A DNA stretch of 64,000 nucleotides from Distichodus sexfasciatus (lineage: Eukaryota > Chordata > Actinopteri > Characiformes > Distichodontidae), in NCBI GenBank assembly GCA_032718565.1, contig JAVGVS010000474.1:38501-102500 (forward strand). The letters are read 5' to 3'. The notes below the pieces were generated by a model, which saw only the letters and a program-made list of their open reading frames with translations, was not told the origin of the DNA and did no database searches. Position numbers and translations under genes: made by a program. Each line of letters starts with the position of its first letter. Within the stretch, counting starts at the first letter, position 1. Positions 1 through 13,725 of this stretch are shown in pieces.

Positions 1-2690
1 CTTTTTTGTTTTCATTAAGTTAGTTATTAAGTTTTCTAGCTCAATAGCAGCGCGTCACTAGGTTAGCCTGCTTTTAAGACAAATGATAAAGAGAAGGTTC
101 AATCAAGTTTTAAAATGGTAAGAAGCTAGCTATCGGAGTGTTCCACAATGTGAGATCACTAGATCGGGGAAAAGCTTACAGCTCTCAGGACACTACTGAC
201 CTTTTTAAGACATAAAACTTAAATTCTAGCACATTTTTGTTTTTAGAGGATTTCTTTCAGTATATTAAATTACTAAGTCTTGCTCCCTCTTGTGTTGAGA
301 CAAAACTGTGTCTCTCAACACCCCTGTCCATGGTAAAATGGTACAGTCTGTCTGTAGCTGTAATTTTCCACTCCCGCACTGCAGTCGCAGTGTGTGTGCA
401 CTATGCTGCAGTGGGGGAGGGGTTAGCGCCGTAACCATGTCACATTTTATTTGTGATATATTTTTGACACTTTACATTTTTTTAAACATTTTTTGTGATG
501 TTGGCAGCTTGTAGAATCTGTTCCACGTTTTATTTTCTCTCCCACTAGAATTTTATTCTCCCTAGCCTTCAGCCTTGACCTATTGACATGTGGTCTTCTG
601 ATCATATTTTTGGTCCAATTATTTCCACTTTGTCTTCTCAGAATTATTGTCTCGTCATAGGCGAATATTTGCTAGGGTTCATTATTGCCATTGCATTTGT
701 AGAAAATTGTCGTTTAAAAGTGGTATGTAAATTGTGTTATGGGGGATTCCTAATCTGCATTTTATATGGCATGTTTTTTAGAGTATGTACAAGTGTGCTA
801 TGCAATTGAGGGAGCGGTTTGTGATTCATGCTTGGGGTATAATCTGCAGTCTGTACATGCTCAATGATTTTTTGCATGTAGGCTAGATGAATGTGTTCCT
901 CTGGTATTTTTGAAGTGGAACATGAAGCAGAAATGAGGTTCCCATAATTGCAAGCATTGCGGTATTTTATCACAGATTGACACTGATACACTGACACTCC
1001 TACAAAAGGCATTGCACAGCTTGATCCCAACATTTTCAGGGTAAGTAGGAGTGCTGTAAAACTCCCCATAGGTCAAAAATCATAGTGATCGGCTTACGCT
1101 TTGCGCTGTAGCAAAGGAAAATGTTTTGACCTGTAGGCTTCTATGTCATAAAGAGAAGGATTAGCAGTGCGTGTCTATGACATACATAGATCTGTAGTGT
1201 AGTGCTAACCCTTTTGTTTTCTAATTATTCTGTTTTTCCTTTATTATATATATTTTATATTTTTCAGGGTGAGTAGGAATGGTGTGAATAGTAGTATGCA
1301 TACTTCTGTCTATATAGTTTTATGTGACCGATTGCGCAGGCTATATCAAACAATACGAAACTATATCTAAATAATTGTATTTAAACAATTTTTATATTTG
1401 GCGCTCCTTGCGAGTTCCAAAATAATAGAATATTTTTTTGAAAATTGTCTGACCGCACTGACAGATGTGTATGATATTGAATACCACTTTTTATTCAAAG
1501 GAGTTTTCATCCTCATGTATGACGATAAAAACTACCATGTCAAAATTGAACAGTAGATTTCCACAGACGCGCAATAGCAGTAGAAGTAAAAAGTAGAATT
1601 TTCATAGTAGTTTTTGTTTTCCACTTAGTGTTAACTGTTACGTTTTCTAATTTCTATAAATACTGTATTATTAAATAACATAATAGTGCTATTTGAACAA
1701 TAGAAGAAGCTAAAACACTACATAAAATTATAGCATGTAATAATAGAGGTTTTGCAAGCAAAATTTTCATAAAGTGACCTAATTTTTGAAATTTTAGAAA
1801 CCCACCCAATTCTTATAGGAACACTTTAAGAGATTAATTATTGTTATCAATTAAATGTAATAAATTATTATTATGGGGATTCGGTGATTACTTATTTCAT
1901 TATTATTAAATCAGTTTTAGTAAATGGTAGAGAAGCTTCACTACCAAATCACGCGCATTGGATATGACCTTTATACTATGTCATAAAGGTGTGTCTATAA
2001 CATACAGACACCAGTAATACTCAATGACCCTATTATGATGTTTTTTTGCGACGTGTGCTTGGAACCCCATCGTTGCTGTTTGCGCCAATATTTTTCTGCT
2101 TATGGTTTTTGTATTCCAGTCAAATTGAAAATGAGATTAGTAGGCTATTCAGATTTAGGAGCAACTGGCCGTGTTTTCCAAGACTGTCTTTAAAAACGAG
2201 TGAAGTGTTTTTCGTTGGAAATATGCCCACTTCAACAGCTTTTATAAGAGTGAGATCCTTTCATTAGTATCACTGCGGAACAAGTTTCAATCACCTCCTT
2301 TCACAGCTATGCTAAATGAAAATAATAAATTTTAACTTGGTGCTGTCATAACCAAGTACTTGCAAGTATAAAACTCTTGAGGGTTTCTGACCCTCAATTG
2401 ATAGAGATTCAGAAGAACAAACACAGTGAATAAGAGGTAGTCAAAATGGAGGCGCTTACTTTAGAAGGAGAGCAGTACTTATAGTCAGGTTTGTTATCTC
2501 AGAACATAATTTTTGATGCTGGGAGTAAATAAAAATAACCTTTCCAAGACAAAAAATGGTGATTACCCATCAATATCACAATTAGAAATGAGTCTGAAAA
2601 AAAATGAATGAATGAATGATAACATCACCAACAGATACCAACAGATCTCACAAAGATAAACTGAAGGTCTGTTATTGTTGAGAGTGATTC
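1..2690. other. Upstream AT-rich DNA, no gene seen
   Basis: The stretch is AT-rich and holds only short open frames without splice context or recognisable protein similarity. A short (AATG)n run lies near 2605-2620. I see no RNA gene or clear mobile element here. It is probably the distal 5' flank of atf7ip. Confidence 0.5.
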
Positions 2691-2714
2691 AGCAGCTGCA
2701 GAGTGTTAAGCCCT

Positions 2715-2727
2715 GGCGGCCATCTTG
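2715..2727 (+). promoter_or_regulatory. YY1-type motif, candidate atf7ip promoter
   Basis: The bases GGCGGCCATCTTG are the reverse complement of a classical YY1 site (CAAGATGGCCGCC). This motif typically sits just downstream of transcription starts of housekeeping and chromatin genes. It lies in a locally GC-richer patch (about 2700-2830) inside AT-rich DNA, 2.5 kb upstream of the atf7ip start codon, and a second GCCATTTT-like core follows near 2821. That a transcription start lies here is inference. Confidence 0.35.
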
Positions 2728-4267
2728 TGTACCTACAGCGAGACACACTCGTTTTCTGTGGCTCCGTGGGGGGAGGGGAGTTCAGTGAACAACAGTATTT
2801 GTCGGTTCTGCCAGCTAGCAGCCATTTTCAGGAAAGGATTTTCCAAAGCTTAGATTCACAAAGTGGAAAAGGCTAGAAACAAAAAGATTTGAAGTGAAAC
2901 CTTTTAAATTGGTGAAGAAGAATTTCTAGTTTCTTCTCAGAAGGAGTTTCCCCCGTACAGACTTCTCCTTTTTGTACTAAGGCCAAGAATAATTTTGTCG
3001 TGAATTTGTGTCTTTTTATATGCTAACATTCTCCCTCACGTTACATACTAATAGCTATTGTCGTATTTTAATCTTTCATTGCCCTGGATTTATCTCAAAT
3101 GCTAATGCTCTGTAAGCTACTCAGCATTCTTCAGTAAAGGGCTAGTGCTGGATACCAAAGCTAGCCCGTCTTAATCGCTGACCTTTAACAAAATCAAATA
3201 AAAGTTCAAACATGTTTCTTGCAGCCTGTTGTTATAGACAGCAGATTTCAGGGCTGGGAAGCGTGCGTTCTGACAAAGAGTGAGGCTCTGTGTGCGCGCG
3301 GCACGGAGCGAGACATGACTGTATTTAGGAGCTAGACCGCAAATGCTAGCAGAGCTGTTGCAGTAGTGCAGCAGTAATGCAGCGGCTGGTGTCTTTGCCG
3401 CATGCATGCTCAAAAATGCCATTTAAACTAGCGGTCGACTGATTGTGACACGGTAGTAGAAGGACATGAGTTTGAGGAAGTGGAATTAAGAAGAGTACGT
3501 TCTGAAAAGGACTGGTGCATTTTCATAGTAATGTAGAAGTCGTTTGCACATATTCAACAAGATTTATATTTGTAGTTTGAGGGATTAAACATGTTTCATG
3601 CTAATTGTGCACAGTCGGAAAGGGACCTTTGCCTAGGACTTGAGACTAGTTTTCAAAATCCTTTCAAGGTCAGCGTGATTATTTTAAATTAATAATATTG
3701 CTCACCACACCTTAATCATGTTGCTACAATGCCTAGCATTGCCTTAAAATACCAGAAGCAAAGAATGAAAAAAAACTTAATTTTGGTTAGGAATTGACAT
3801 TTTATTGTTCACTTTTTAAGTTGTCATGCATTAAGAAATGATCGTTGATAATTGTCATCTTACACAATATTCAATGTGTACAATATAATAAACGCAAATT
3901 TAAATGTGAATGCAGTAAAATAATTGTTGATATTAGCCAAAGTTATAGGAAAGGGTGCAGGGGTTCCTTTTTTTTTTTAACTCACAGGTCATATCCATAG
4001 TGTATAGTTATACATTTCCTGGAATTAAAACCATAAATTGTAAACAAAAATGAATATTTTTTGTCTGTAGGATTGACTGACACAAAGATATACCTTGTAA
4101 GACCTAAATTTAACTTGGAAATAAAAGAGTCCAACACTAGAAACAATCTGTCCTAACACTTGTGTGTTATGTCAGTCATTTCTTATTGACGGACCGTGCT
4201 GTATAATTTTTGTAACGGAAAATGTATTTTTTTTTTCCAACATGTGTTTTTCTTTTCCCCTCTTTAG

Positions 4268-4341
4268 CTTCTCTTTAAATTCCAGGGCAGTGCTGTGGTT
4301 AAGTCCATGAGCAGGGAGGTACAAAGCGACACAGCATTCAG
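4268..4341 (+). other. Candidate non-coding 5' exon of atf7ip
   Basis: A pyrimidine-rich acceptor (ttttcccctctttag) precedes 4268, and CAG followed by gtgaga ends the segment at 4341. Spliced to the exon at 5165 it would carry a short upstream frame that begins within it and stops at a TGA just before the atf7ip start codon. It could therefore be a leader exon with a uORF. No transcript evidence is available. Confidence 0.3.
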
Positions 4342-5180
4342 GTGAGATTAGTAGCACTTTCTTCTTATTTTTCAAATTAATCTTGATATTTTAGCATGAT
4401 ACATTAAAAAACAACAACTTTGCATCAGGGATAAATGCAAATCCGTGCTCATGTGCAACTGTATGCTACGCTAGAGTGACCCAAACATAAACGCAATCTT
4501 CGATCAGAGGAGTCATACCAAAATTGGAACTTACTAAACAATCATGGCCTTGCATAATCAGCCACCCTTTGTCGCTAGCAGACTCTGTAGACCGCTGTCC
4601 TCATTGGCCGCCCAGCCAATGTGGGTGGAGACTTTAACGCTGAGCTTTTACCCTCCTCCTGTTTTTTTTTCCCCACCAGAAGCATTTTGCTCTGCCACAG
4701 AGGAGGAAGCGCCTAGTATATTAGTATGCTAATTGAAGAGAACATGTGGATCAGTTTAGGACTTTAGGATTGGATTAGAAATTTGGGTTTCTCTCAGCTC
4801 TGACTTAAAACCGGCTCCTCAGATCTCAAATGGGGTGCCGATGCCGTTGACAATGTAAGCAAAGTTCAAGTGCAGAAGTCTGAGGGTGAAGTTTTTGTGT
4901 CCTTTGCTAGAAATTTACTGATCAGTGGCATTGTGACAATGGCAGCTGTAGATTTAGTGTTTTGGAGGGCAGCTGAAGAACCACAACGCTGTTAAGTAGC
5001 ATCTAGGTTTCAGAGTGCCACCTAGTGGTAGTTTGTAGATTTTCTCTAAATTGGACTTGGTTTTGGAAATGATGAGGCGCGTGTTGCTGCTGAATGAAGC
5101 GGGTTCTTCGCTTTCTTTCCAAAGTCATTAACTTAATCCAATTTGTCCCACTCTCCCTTAACAGTTTTACCAGGTGAAAA

Positions 5181-8100
5181 ATGGAAATCGCCGTGCTGGA
5201 AGAGCCCCAGAAGAAGATTTTCCGCGCTCGGAAAACCATGAAGCTGAGCGACCGCCAGCAGCTGGAAGTTCTGCACCACACCTTGGCGACGACGGCTTCC
5301 GGCTCGCCCTCGTCATCTTCGCGGCCCCAGACGCCGCTGATGAACGGAACACACGTGGAGAAGGACTCGCAGCGCAAGGAGACGGGTACCAAATCTCCCG
5401 TCTCGCCCTCATCGAGTTCCTCCCCTCTTCCCCCCATCTCTCTCTCCTTGTCTCGTTCACCTTCGCCGACCGTGGCCCCAAACGAAAACCCCTCTCCCGC
5501 ACCTTCCGAGAAGAAGAAAGGGTCCGAGGAGGGCAAAGGAGAGAAGGAGAAGAAGGTGGAAAAGAAGACAGAGGAAGGCAAGGCCGACAAGACGGAAGTG
5601 AGTGTCGAATTGAGTAGAACGAGACGTTTACTTTTTACCTCAAACGTTACGCCACCCCCTAGAGGCGATATCGACATAAGCGCCTGTTGGTGTCCTGAAT
5701 GGAATATTTAAGCCTATAGTAAAATTTTAGGAGTAGAATTGTTACAGATTGGAAAAAAGCATATTTCAAACCTTTTAATTCGAACGCTAGACTAGGACTG
5801 ACCTCAAATCGGTATTACGATTAATTGAACGTTTTGTCTCAATTACGACTACCATTTCCTACCGTCATGAGGTTCACACTAACACACTAACTCTTTTCAC
5901 TTCCAGACTTCAAAACCCGTCCGCGCAGGATCTCCTTCGTCGTCCGACAAGAAGAGCAACCCGAGAAATGCCTCGTCCGCTTCCCCGTCGGCGTCGGCCC
6001 AAGCGTTGAACGGTGAGATGTCCTCCATGGATGTTGACAGCGCCTCCCTGGACCACGGTTTAGCGGAGGAGAGCGGCAAAGGCTCCTCGTCCTCCTCGTC
6101 TTCTCCTTCCGGCTCGCCGTCCGCCGGCCTGGAGTGCGACCCGGAGGTGAAAGAGGGCTTCCTCTGCCTCAGCGAGGAAGAAGAAGGGCAGGGAGAGAGG
6201 GATGAGGTGAAAGAGGGGAGTGAGGAGAAGATGGATACGGATAAAGAGGAGAAGAAGGAGGCAGAAAAAGGGGGGAAAGAGGCAGATAGTGCAGGTAATT
6301 AGTGCCTGTTGATCACTCGTAGAAAGTAGCGTCAAAAACACTCGTATGGTGGTCTACGAAAATGTTGACGCCACCGTACAAATTCATTTCTAGCACGGTA
6401 GTACGTAGTCGTAGATGCAAGTTTGTCCCTCATACATGTGAGTCTACTGCCATCTACATGCTGCTGTAATTTACTGCATGACGCACGCTATTTTTTGGGA
6501 ATTTGGCAAGAACACACTGGAAAAAATGGTTTCATCATTTAGTCATGTTAACATCTTTTGTTACCAACATGTGCTACAATTTTTTTAAGGTTTTCTTTAC
6601 CACATTTTTTAAAACTTGGGTCATCGAAGTGTTTTAGGTTGAAGTTAACGCAAGAAGTATGTTAACATTACCTTGTCATTTTTTAAAATTCTCCATCCAC
6701 AGGCAACAGCACTCCAGCAAGTAAAAAGAGATCGCTTTCACCGGTGGGTGGCAAAGACGTAGAGAGTAAAGGGCCCGGAGACAGCAAGAGAGTGAAAGTG
6801 GACGGTGTGGAACTAGAGGCTCAGCTGGAGCTGAAGATCACCGCCAAAGCTAGTAGCCGCTTGAAACTGGAGAAGGTTTGCTGCTAATATCTTAAATTCT
6901 TAAATGCATTCTTACCCAATTTTTAGGGGTGTAACGATATGCATAAGTGCAGGAGCTGCTCATGACTTCCAAAGACATGGCCTTGGAAAAACCCGACTGA
7001 GGAAGCTTTATCCGTACTCTGGGTAAAGCTGCACATGTCTGAGCCTCCGAGCGACACTGATATGACAGTTTGTCCAGAACTGACGTTTCGACTTGTGGCA
7101 GTCCACGATCAAAGTAAAATTTAAACACCTTTGTCCAAGATAGCCAACCTGTAGTGAGATCAAGGGAAAAATAACGTGATTTTGTGCTTTGGTTAAGATC
7201 ACAAGAAAAAATACATTCTCAAGAGCACGAGATAAAGCCTTTTATTATGTCAGTCACGGAAAAAAATAATTTGTGACCGTTTGTTATGATGAGGTTGTTA
7301 TCTTGAGGAAACGAGAAGAAAACTAATGTTGATGCATGTAAATGTCGAATGATATTTCAGTTGCTTTTTTCTGATTTCTGATTATGACTGATACTGTCTC
7401 ATATCAATCGAAAGGCTCCTGAATTGAATCGAATCGAAATCGTATCGTAACAGACCTCGTGATATTGGCAGATGTCCAGTGACTCGATAACATATCGCAT
7501 CGTGCCAAAACGCCACTGACATCTAAATATCGGAACGTCTTCCAGGTGGTGCAGCAGCTGGTGGAGGAGCGTATTCGTGTGCTGCAGCAGACCGTGTTCG
7601 ACCGCAGTCTGCAGGAGCTGAAGGAGAGAGTGGAGAAGATGGACAACACCATCAAGGAGCAAAAGGCTCTCCAACACATCAGCATGCTAAATGTGAGTGT
7701 TGACGTAAGACTCCCTAGATTGTTCCCTAAATTGATATATTATTTTTACTATATAAAATAACCCCATAGTTCTGACTTTTCTAAGGCAACGTCAAGCTAA
7801 GCGAGCGTGAAAGCAGAGTCGAGCAAGGGCTAGCGTAGCGCACGACATTTGAAGAAGAAGTCAAAAGCGCTACCTTTCTTACGTACAATAAACGCGTCAT
7901 TAAATATCAACTGAAAATGTCGAACAAGTCTAAGCAACGGTCCGATGCAGATCACATAAAAAACGTAATTATCAGCCAATTCTGATATCACTTTGCATCC
8001 CTAGTGTAGTCACATATATTTGCTTTTCATTTTTAATGATTTCTGGATCATTTTCTTTTTAAAAGTGAAAAAACATTCTGACACGTTCTCTCGTTGGTTT

Positions 8101-11100
8101 CAGGCCAAGGTGGCGCGACTGAGCAAAAAGTTTGGAAACGCTAACCAGGCTTTAGAGAACTCGAAAAAAGAGGTGAGATGGAAGTTTCCGGAAATGTGCA
8201 GGAATATTTGTCCGTTTTTGCATGTTATGCCATAAAACAAAATTCTCGTTTTGTTTTTGCAGACTGCTGCTACTCCTGTTAAGGCAACTGCTACAACCAG
8301 CACCATCCCAGCAACTCAATGGTAAGCACTTGCAAATTTTCGACAAATGAATACTAGCTTCGTAATTCTGCCTTTCAGGATGCTGATAGAACTTACACAT
8401 TTTATGCTGGTGCCTAGAGATGTAGTTGCACCTGATTCCCTAACAGATTTCGGTTTTGTTAAACATTTAGAATAATCAGTTAATGATTCACACAACGAGG
8501 AAAATGGTAACCTTTTGGTGTGACTCACCCCGTGTAGATTGAGTTTTCCAAACCTTGAGTTATGTTTTCATGAAAGGGCATAAATCAGCCTTCAAAACGA
8601 TACCTATATCCAATGAATCGGACGATATACGACTGAGATATCAGCATTCAAAGGAGTCGGGTTTCTCCTGTCACACCAAGTGAGAAACGGAGAAATCTGC
8701 CTTTGAAGTTGACTATCGCCGTAGCACTCACAGACGCTTGGTGCGGTCGCGGCTACGTTTGCATTTACGGTAGCCTACGCTGCATTCACAGTCACACGGA
8801 TAGCCTACCTGTGTTAGGTTAACAGAACTCGGGAGACGAAGACGGATTCCGGAGAAATATCTTCGCGCTAGTCGAAACTTTTAACATTCTGCTGGAATTG
8901 AATTCCTCACCTCAAGAAAGTCACGTTTTTAGGATGGAAAGCGTAACAGTACAGTATAGACCTCCCAGTGTTTCAAAACACTAAAAGCCAAAAATCCCAA
9001 ATTTTACCCCACGCAACATAAACAGTTGTTTTTCTCAGAAACCTCCGTTGCGACAAGCGACTGGTTTCGCCGTGCACAGTCACATTTAGTGTTTATTTTT
9101 TAGATCATGGTGGGTCCATTGGAAAATTGGCATTTAAAACTCCCTCCTATGGCTAAAACAGAAACATATCATTTTTTGATGCCTATTTAATTGGAATTCA
9201 CTTTTTACATTTTTCTTATGTCGTTTCAGTTTGGCAGCTACTCTAGATGTAGTCTCGGTCCTTAGATCCTTTTTTTGGGTTTATCCTTCCTCGATTTAGT
9301 TAATGAAAATAGTTGTAGCTAGTCAACTTGTCATTATTATCAGCTCCCAGGCATATTTGGTATTTGAGTTGACACCACCGACTTCCTGGCTAATGTTCCA
9401 TGGCGTAAACAGCATAAACTGTGGGGTGCTTTCAAGTGCCTCTTGAGATTGGTCCTATACTTCCTAATTCATTTGAAGCCACAGGGTCTCTCCATCATGT
9501 TCCCATGCTGAATTATTTACGTTAAAAAGTCATTTTCAGCTCCCGTTTGCATTTAACGTGTTTTGCCATTTATTACGTATACCCTGGGCCATCAACGAAG
9601 CTGCTCATTTACCTCAAACAATTACAAGTAAAAAATTTAGCCCTGACTTTGTTAACGAAAACAAATGTACAAATACAGCCGCAAGCGGGGTCCAAGCAAA
9701 AATCGCAAAAAGCAGCTGATGCAGCAAGCGTTAAATGGAAGAAAGGAGCCAGAGATTCAGACTGCACAAATTTGTGACGTTTTTAGCGCCCCATATTGTT
9801 CAAATGGCAGCATTATATAATTAGCGACCCCTATTGTTTAAATAGCAACATTGTTTATTGTTTACTTACGGTTCTTGAGATATAGGCATTTAGCATTTAT
9901 AGAGTCCCCTTGTTGTTCACTTGGCACCATTGATGCTAGCTGGGCCAAAGTAGTCCAAACATGAAGCTGTTTAAGCAAAATAAGCCATGCCCCGCTGCAA
10001 TTAATTTGCCAATTTTTGCAAACTCCTTTGTAAAACCCCAAAAAGCTTCACGTTACGATATCAGGCTACGTCTGCAGATTCATTTGACACCCGACTTGCC
10101 TTAATCAGCCAATTAGCCTAGGAGGCGTTCACAAAAGTTTGTTTCATATTATACAAATTAGCCCAAAATCTCAAAATGGCAAGTCCGTAGTCCCAGTTAG
10201 GAAGTTGTTTGGCCTAAACCAAAGAATCAGCTAAAGAGAAAAGAAAGGCAAACAAATTTTTCACTGTAGGCCACACGGTTTGAGATTTGGAGGTCTATAC
10301 TGTCTGTATAGATTTTTTTAAATACTGAAACAGTTTCAGATCTTATACACATTCTGTGTAAAAAACAATTCCAAGAACATAATTGTAGGTTGAATACTGC
10401 GTCCTAATTGTCTCTCTTTCTACTTCTAGTTTAAAGTGTATATTTTATATTCTATTTATATATTGTTTATTCTGTGTGCCTTGTTCTTGCACCATGAAAG
10501 CTGGAGCCATGTCCTCTCGTCTCTCCCTTTACGCCTGAAAACGTTTTGTATTTTGAAAATAATAATAAAGAAAAAAACAGAACAATTACAAGAAGGTTCC
10601 ATCGCACTTTGTGCTTGGACCCCGAAATCTACATTTGGTCACAGCTGTATTAATACAGATCTGTTACTTTGCAAACATCTCATCTTAGTCATGGAAAAAT
10701 AGGTGTTACTGAACATTTTTCATATTTTTTGACAAAATGAACTGTCATTGTAATTTTTGGGGGGGTTATATTATTGTATAATATAATATCATGTAATATT
10801 GTACATTATATTGCAGCACTACAAGGGCCGCAGTGGACCCCAAGCTACCGATCCTGTCTCCAGGGTCAACTAGTTCAACTGGTGAGTTTTTCTGATCACA
10901 TGTCAGTTTCGGCATCCTAACAACCAAAACCAAAGTTTTGTCTTTAAACGTAATTGTACCTATAAATGGACGAAATTGTGTTAAATTCACCATCGCCTTT
11001 TTACATGCCTTCAGCTTCGCCAGCTCAGCCCAAACCTCTCTCCACCCCGATTACGGCGAGCTCCTCGGCCTTGGCCTCCACCGCCCCCATCCTGCAGATC

Positions 11101-13126
11101 ATTTCCACGACGACAAGCTCCACTCCCGTCTCGTCCACCGCCTCTATGAGCGGCCAGTCGCAGCAGGGCACCCTGGTGCTGCAGACACGGCCCAACCCGG
11201 GGGTGATGACCACTAGCTCGGCGTCGCCCAGCGGCCAGCCCATGTCCATCCAGCCGCTGCTGATCCAGCTCCCGTTGCCGGCGGGGGGCGTCGGCCTGAT
11301 CCCTGTTTCCTCCCTGGCAACAGTCAACAACGTCAATAAGGCCAAGACCACCACGGCAACCACCACCTTCATCCTGCAGAAGGCGGCGGGGAACGTGGTC
11401 TCGTCCTCGGTGCCACTGTCGTCCTCGACGACTCCGCAAACATCGCTGGCGAGGCCGGCTTACCAGGGCGGCACAGCGACGGCCAGCTCGCCCAGCGCTG
11501 CCGTTTCCGTGACTACGGCTCGCACGCCCACGCAGTGTGCCGCCGTCGTCGGCGTTGCCACGGCGTCCTCGTCTCCGGTGGCTACGGGCCCAGCGGCGAC
11601 TGGCTCCTCTGCGGCTTCAACGGCTCCTCCTTCCGCTTCCAAGACGGGTAAAATATTCAATTAATCGTGACGTTGATTTGAAGTCATATCGTCCAGACCT
11701 AGTCTACAAAGACCGGGATTGCGAACCACAACCATGTCCATGTAGAAAACGTCTCACCTTTATCAACAGTTGTTTGAACATATTTTATTTCTGTTATTTA
11801 GATAATCAAGCCTCCAATTCCACCCAGTCAAAAACACCTGCTCAGGTATGTTTAGCGTGCAGATATTCTTCAACAGTAAACCCGCACCCATTACTAAATT
11901 TTTCACAGTCATCACAAAAAATATACATTCATACATATTGTATATACAATATACAAAAATATACATTGATTTAGAGGAGTTGCATTCCAATGTATTGATT
12001 TATTATTTTGTGGTGTCTTTGCAGCCCTCTCGTCCCAAGGGCTCCGTCATAGACCTAACTGAGGATGATGATGATGTGCAAGGTAAAAGACTTTTCCTCC
12101 CTCTTCGAGTGTTAGTTCTCAGCCAAGTCCATATTTGCACTCGTCATGTGTCGCTTTCTCACTCCCCAATGTTTGTGACTGTGTGTGTGTGTCGTAGTGA
12201 CGGGCGTTCAGAAGGCTCCTGCGACTCCCACTGCCACCTCCACCCAACGACCCCTAGGTGCTCCCCCTCCACTAGTCACCTCCACCTCTAGTGGTGAGTT
12301 CATTTCTGCCCGCTTGTGTTCAAGTATAAATTTTGATATTGACAGTAACTAGTGTGGTTAAATTAAAGCAAAGAAATTAACTACAAGTGACGGCTTCGCG
12401 GCTGCACCCCGATTTGACCCTATATGATCAGAGCTGTCGAAATATGTTTGGGAACCACTGAAGTAAATGAAAAGTTTGTGCTGAAACCTGTTCCCATTCT
12501 TTTTAACAGTTCGGACTGCAGGACAGCAACGGCCCTCAGTGGTGAGTAAATGCAACAGAAATTTTGTGCTGTAAAATCCCAGCTAGCTGCATTAACGAAT
12601 ACTAAACAAAAGGTCAAAATTTGTCCATGCTTATTTTTTTTTCCCTCCCACTATTAAGGACTCGCCCTCCAAATCCCGCCCAGCCTCTTCCTCCTTGGCT
12701 CCTCTTCCTCCGTTACCACTGGCGCCGAGCCCCCCGGCCAGACTCCCTCCGGAAGCTGCCCTCACCAGTCCTCCTCAACAGCCGCAGCTGAAGCTGGCTC
12801 GCGTGCAGAGCCAAAACGGCATCGTGCTCTCGTGGTGTGTGGCCGAAACGGATCGCAGCTGTGCGCCGGTGGACAGCTACCACCTCTACGCTTACCACCA
12901 GGACCACCAGGGGGCGGGCGGAGGCGCGACGACGCCGTCCCTGTGGAAGAAGATCGGAGAGGTGAAGGCGCTGCCCTTGCCCATGGCGTGCACGCTGACC
13001 CAGTTCGTGTCGGGCTCGACGTATTACTTTGCCGTGAGAGCCAAAGATGTATACGGGCGCTTTGGGCCATTTTGCGAACCGCAGTGTACGGATGTTATCA
13101 ACTCGACGAGCTCTGGCACTTCATGA
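5181..13126 (+). CDS. atf7ip: Activating transcription factor 7-interacting protein (ATF7IP/MCAF1)
   Basis: Nuclear cofactor that stabilises the H3K9 methyltransferase SETDB1 and links it to MBD1 and SUMO-modified proteins in heterochromatin silencing. Coding exons by splice consensus and phase are 5181-5597, 5907-6294, 6703-6875, 7546-7692, 8104-8172, 8263-8321, 10817-10881, 11015-11647, 11802-11845, 12025-12082, 12198-12293, 12510-12541 and 12659-13126. These total 2,649 nt, or 882 residues. The N terminus has EEPQKK and ARKTM..SDRQQLE as in human ATF7IP. An acidic Ser/Glu-rich region contains FLCLSEEEE. A coiled coil around residues 312-398 (KITAK through KVARLSKKFG) matches the SETDB1-binding region. 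VIDLTEDDDD near residue 673 is the SUMO-interacting motif. A C-terminal fibronectin III domain (about 771-876; GIVLSW, FVSGSTYYFAVRAKD) matches the MBD1-binding part. It is shorter than human ATF7IP (about 1,270 residues), mainly in the acidic and Ser/Thr-rich linkers. The start is the first ATG after an acceptor at 5163-5164. Exons 8263-8321, 10817-10881 and 11802-11845 rest on phase more than on similarity. Confidence 0.95.
6926..7460. repeat. Degenerate MITE-like repeat in atf7ip intron
   Basis: The left end reads GGGGTGTAACGATATG and the right side carries GAATCGAATCG..ATCGTATCGTAACA. These resemble the ends of a common fish family with GTAACGATA / TATCGTTAC termini. A related end (TATCGTATCGTTACATCCCTAG) occurs near 39,450. 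Borders are approximate. Confidence 0.3.
8322..10816 (+). other. Largest atf7ip intron, no gene inside
   Basis: About 2.5 kb between the exon ending CAATG/gtaagc and the exon after ttgcag at 10816. It is AT-rich with scattered short repeats. I see no nested gene, RNA or intact transposon. Confidence 0.6.
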
Positions 13127-13670
13127 GCTGGCTGCATGGAAAAGGAAGATGTGCTGTTGTCGGCGCGATGGACAAATACCAATAAAGTAGGATCTGAACT
13201 GTTAAGTACAAAAAGTACTATTGGTGTAGATATGACCTTTCTGGTATTAAGACTGCCCCAGAATGTGGATAGGACCATATAAAATGTTGCAGACATGAAC
13301 ACACTAAACGGGACTTGCAGGGGATGCATTTTAACTGATTTGCAATGGGCACTTGTCGGATTTGTGCCTGAAACTGTATTTTCTGTGTGTTTAATGATTG
13401 TACAAAGTTAGTGTGGAGCTGATACTTCAGCTATTTATGAGTTGTGTTTGGTCTGATTCAAATCTTTGTTGTTTTTTTTTTCTCTTTTTTTACAGAAATA
13501 TTTTTTTTTCCTTTTAAATAAAGATGCTCAGTCGCACATATGCTTTATAATATGGCCTGGTCTCAAAACTACACATGAAAAAAACAATGGTAGTGTTATT
13601 GCCATTGTAATAACCTGTCTGGTAACCAGACACCCTGGAAATGCCATTCAAATAAAGGTATTCGTTTGAA
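13127..13670 (+). other. atf7ip 3' untranslated region
   Basis: Canonical AATAAA signals lie at 13181-13186, 13517-13522 and 13651-13656, giving short and long 3' UTR options. A SINE begins soon after the last signal, which suggests the transcript ends before about 13,690. Confidence 0.55.
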
Positions 13671-13725
13671 AACAAAACACGACTTACTCTGGAGTCTGAT
13701 TCTGGTCAGAATACGAGCATGGGTT

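Noticed and set aside
5003..5677. A 224-codon minus-strand frame opposite the first atf7ip exon
   Set aside because: It is the antisense shadow of a Ser/Lys-rich, stop-poor coding exon and has no similarity of its own.
11011..11660. Minus-strand frames of 66 to 142 codons across the large atf7ip exon
   Set aside because: Composition shadows of the Ser/Thr/Ala-rich plus-strand frame.
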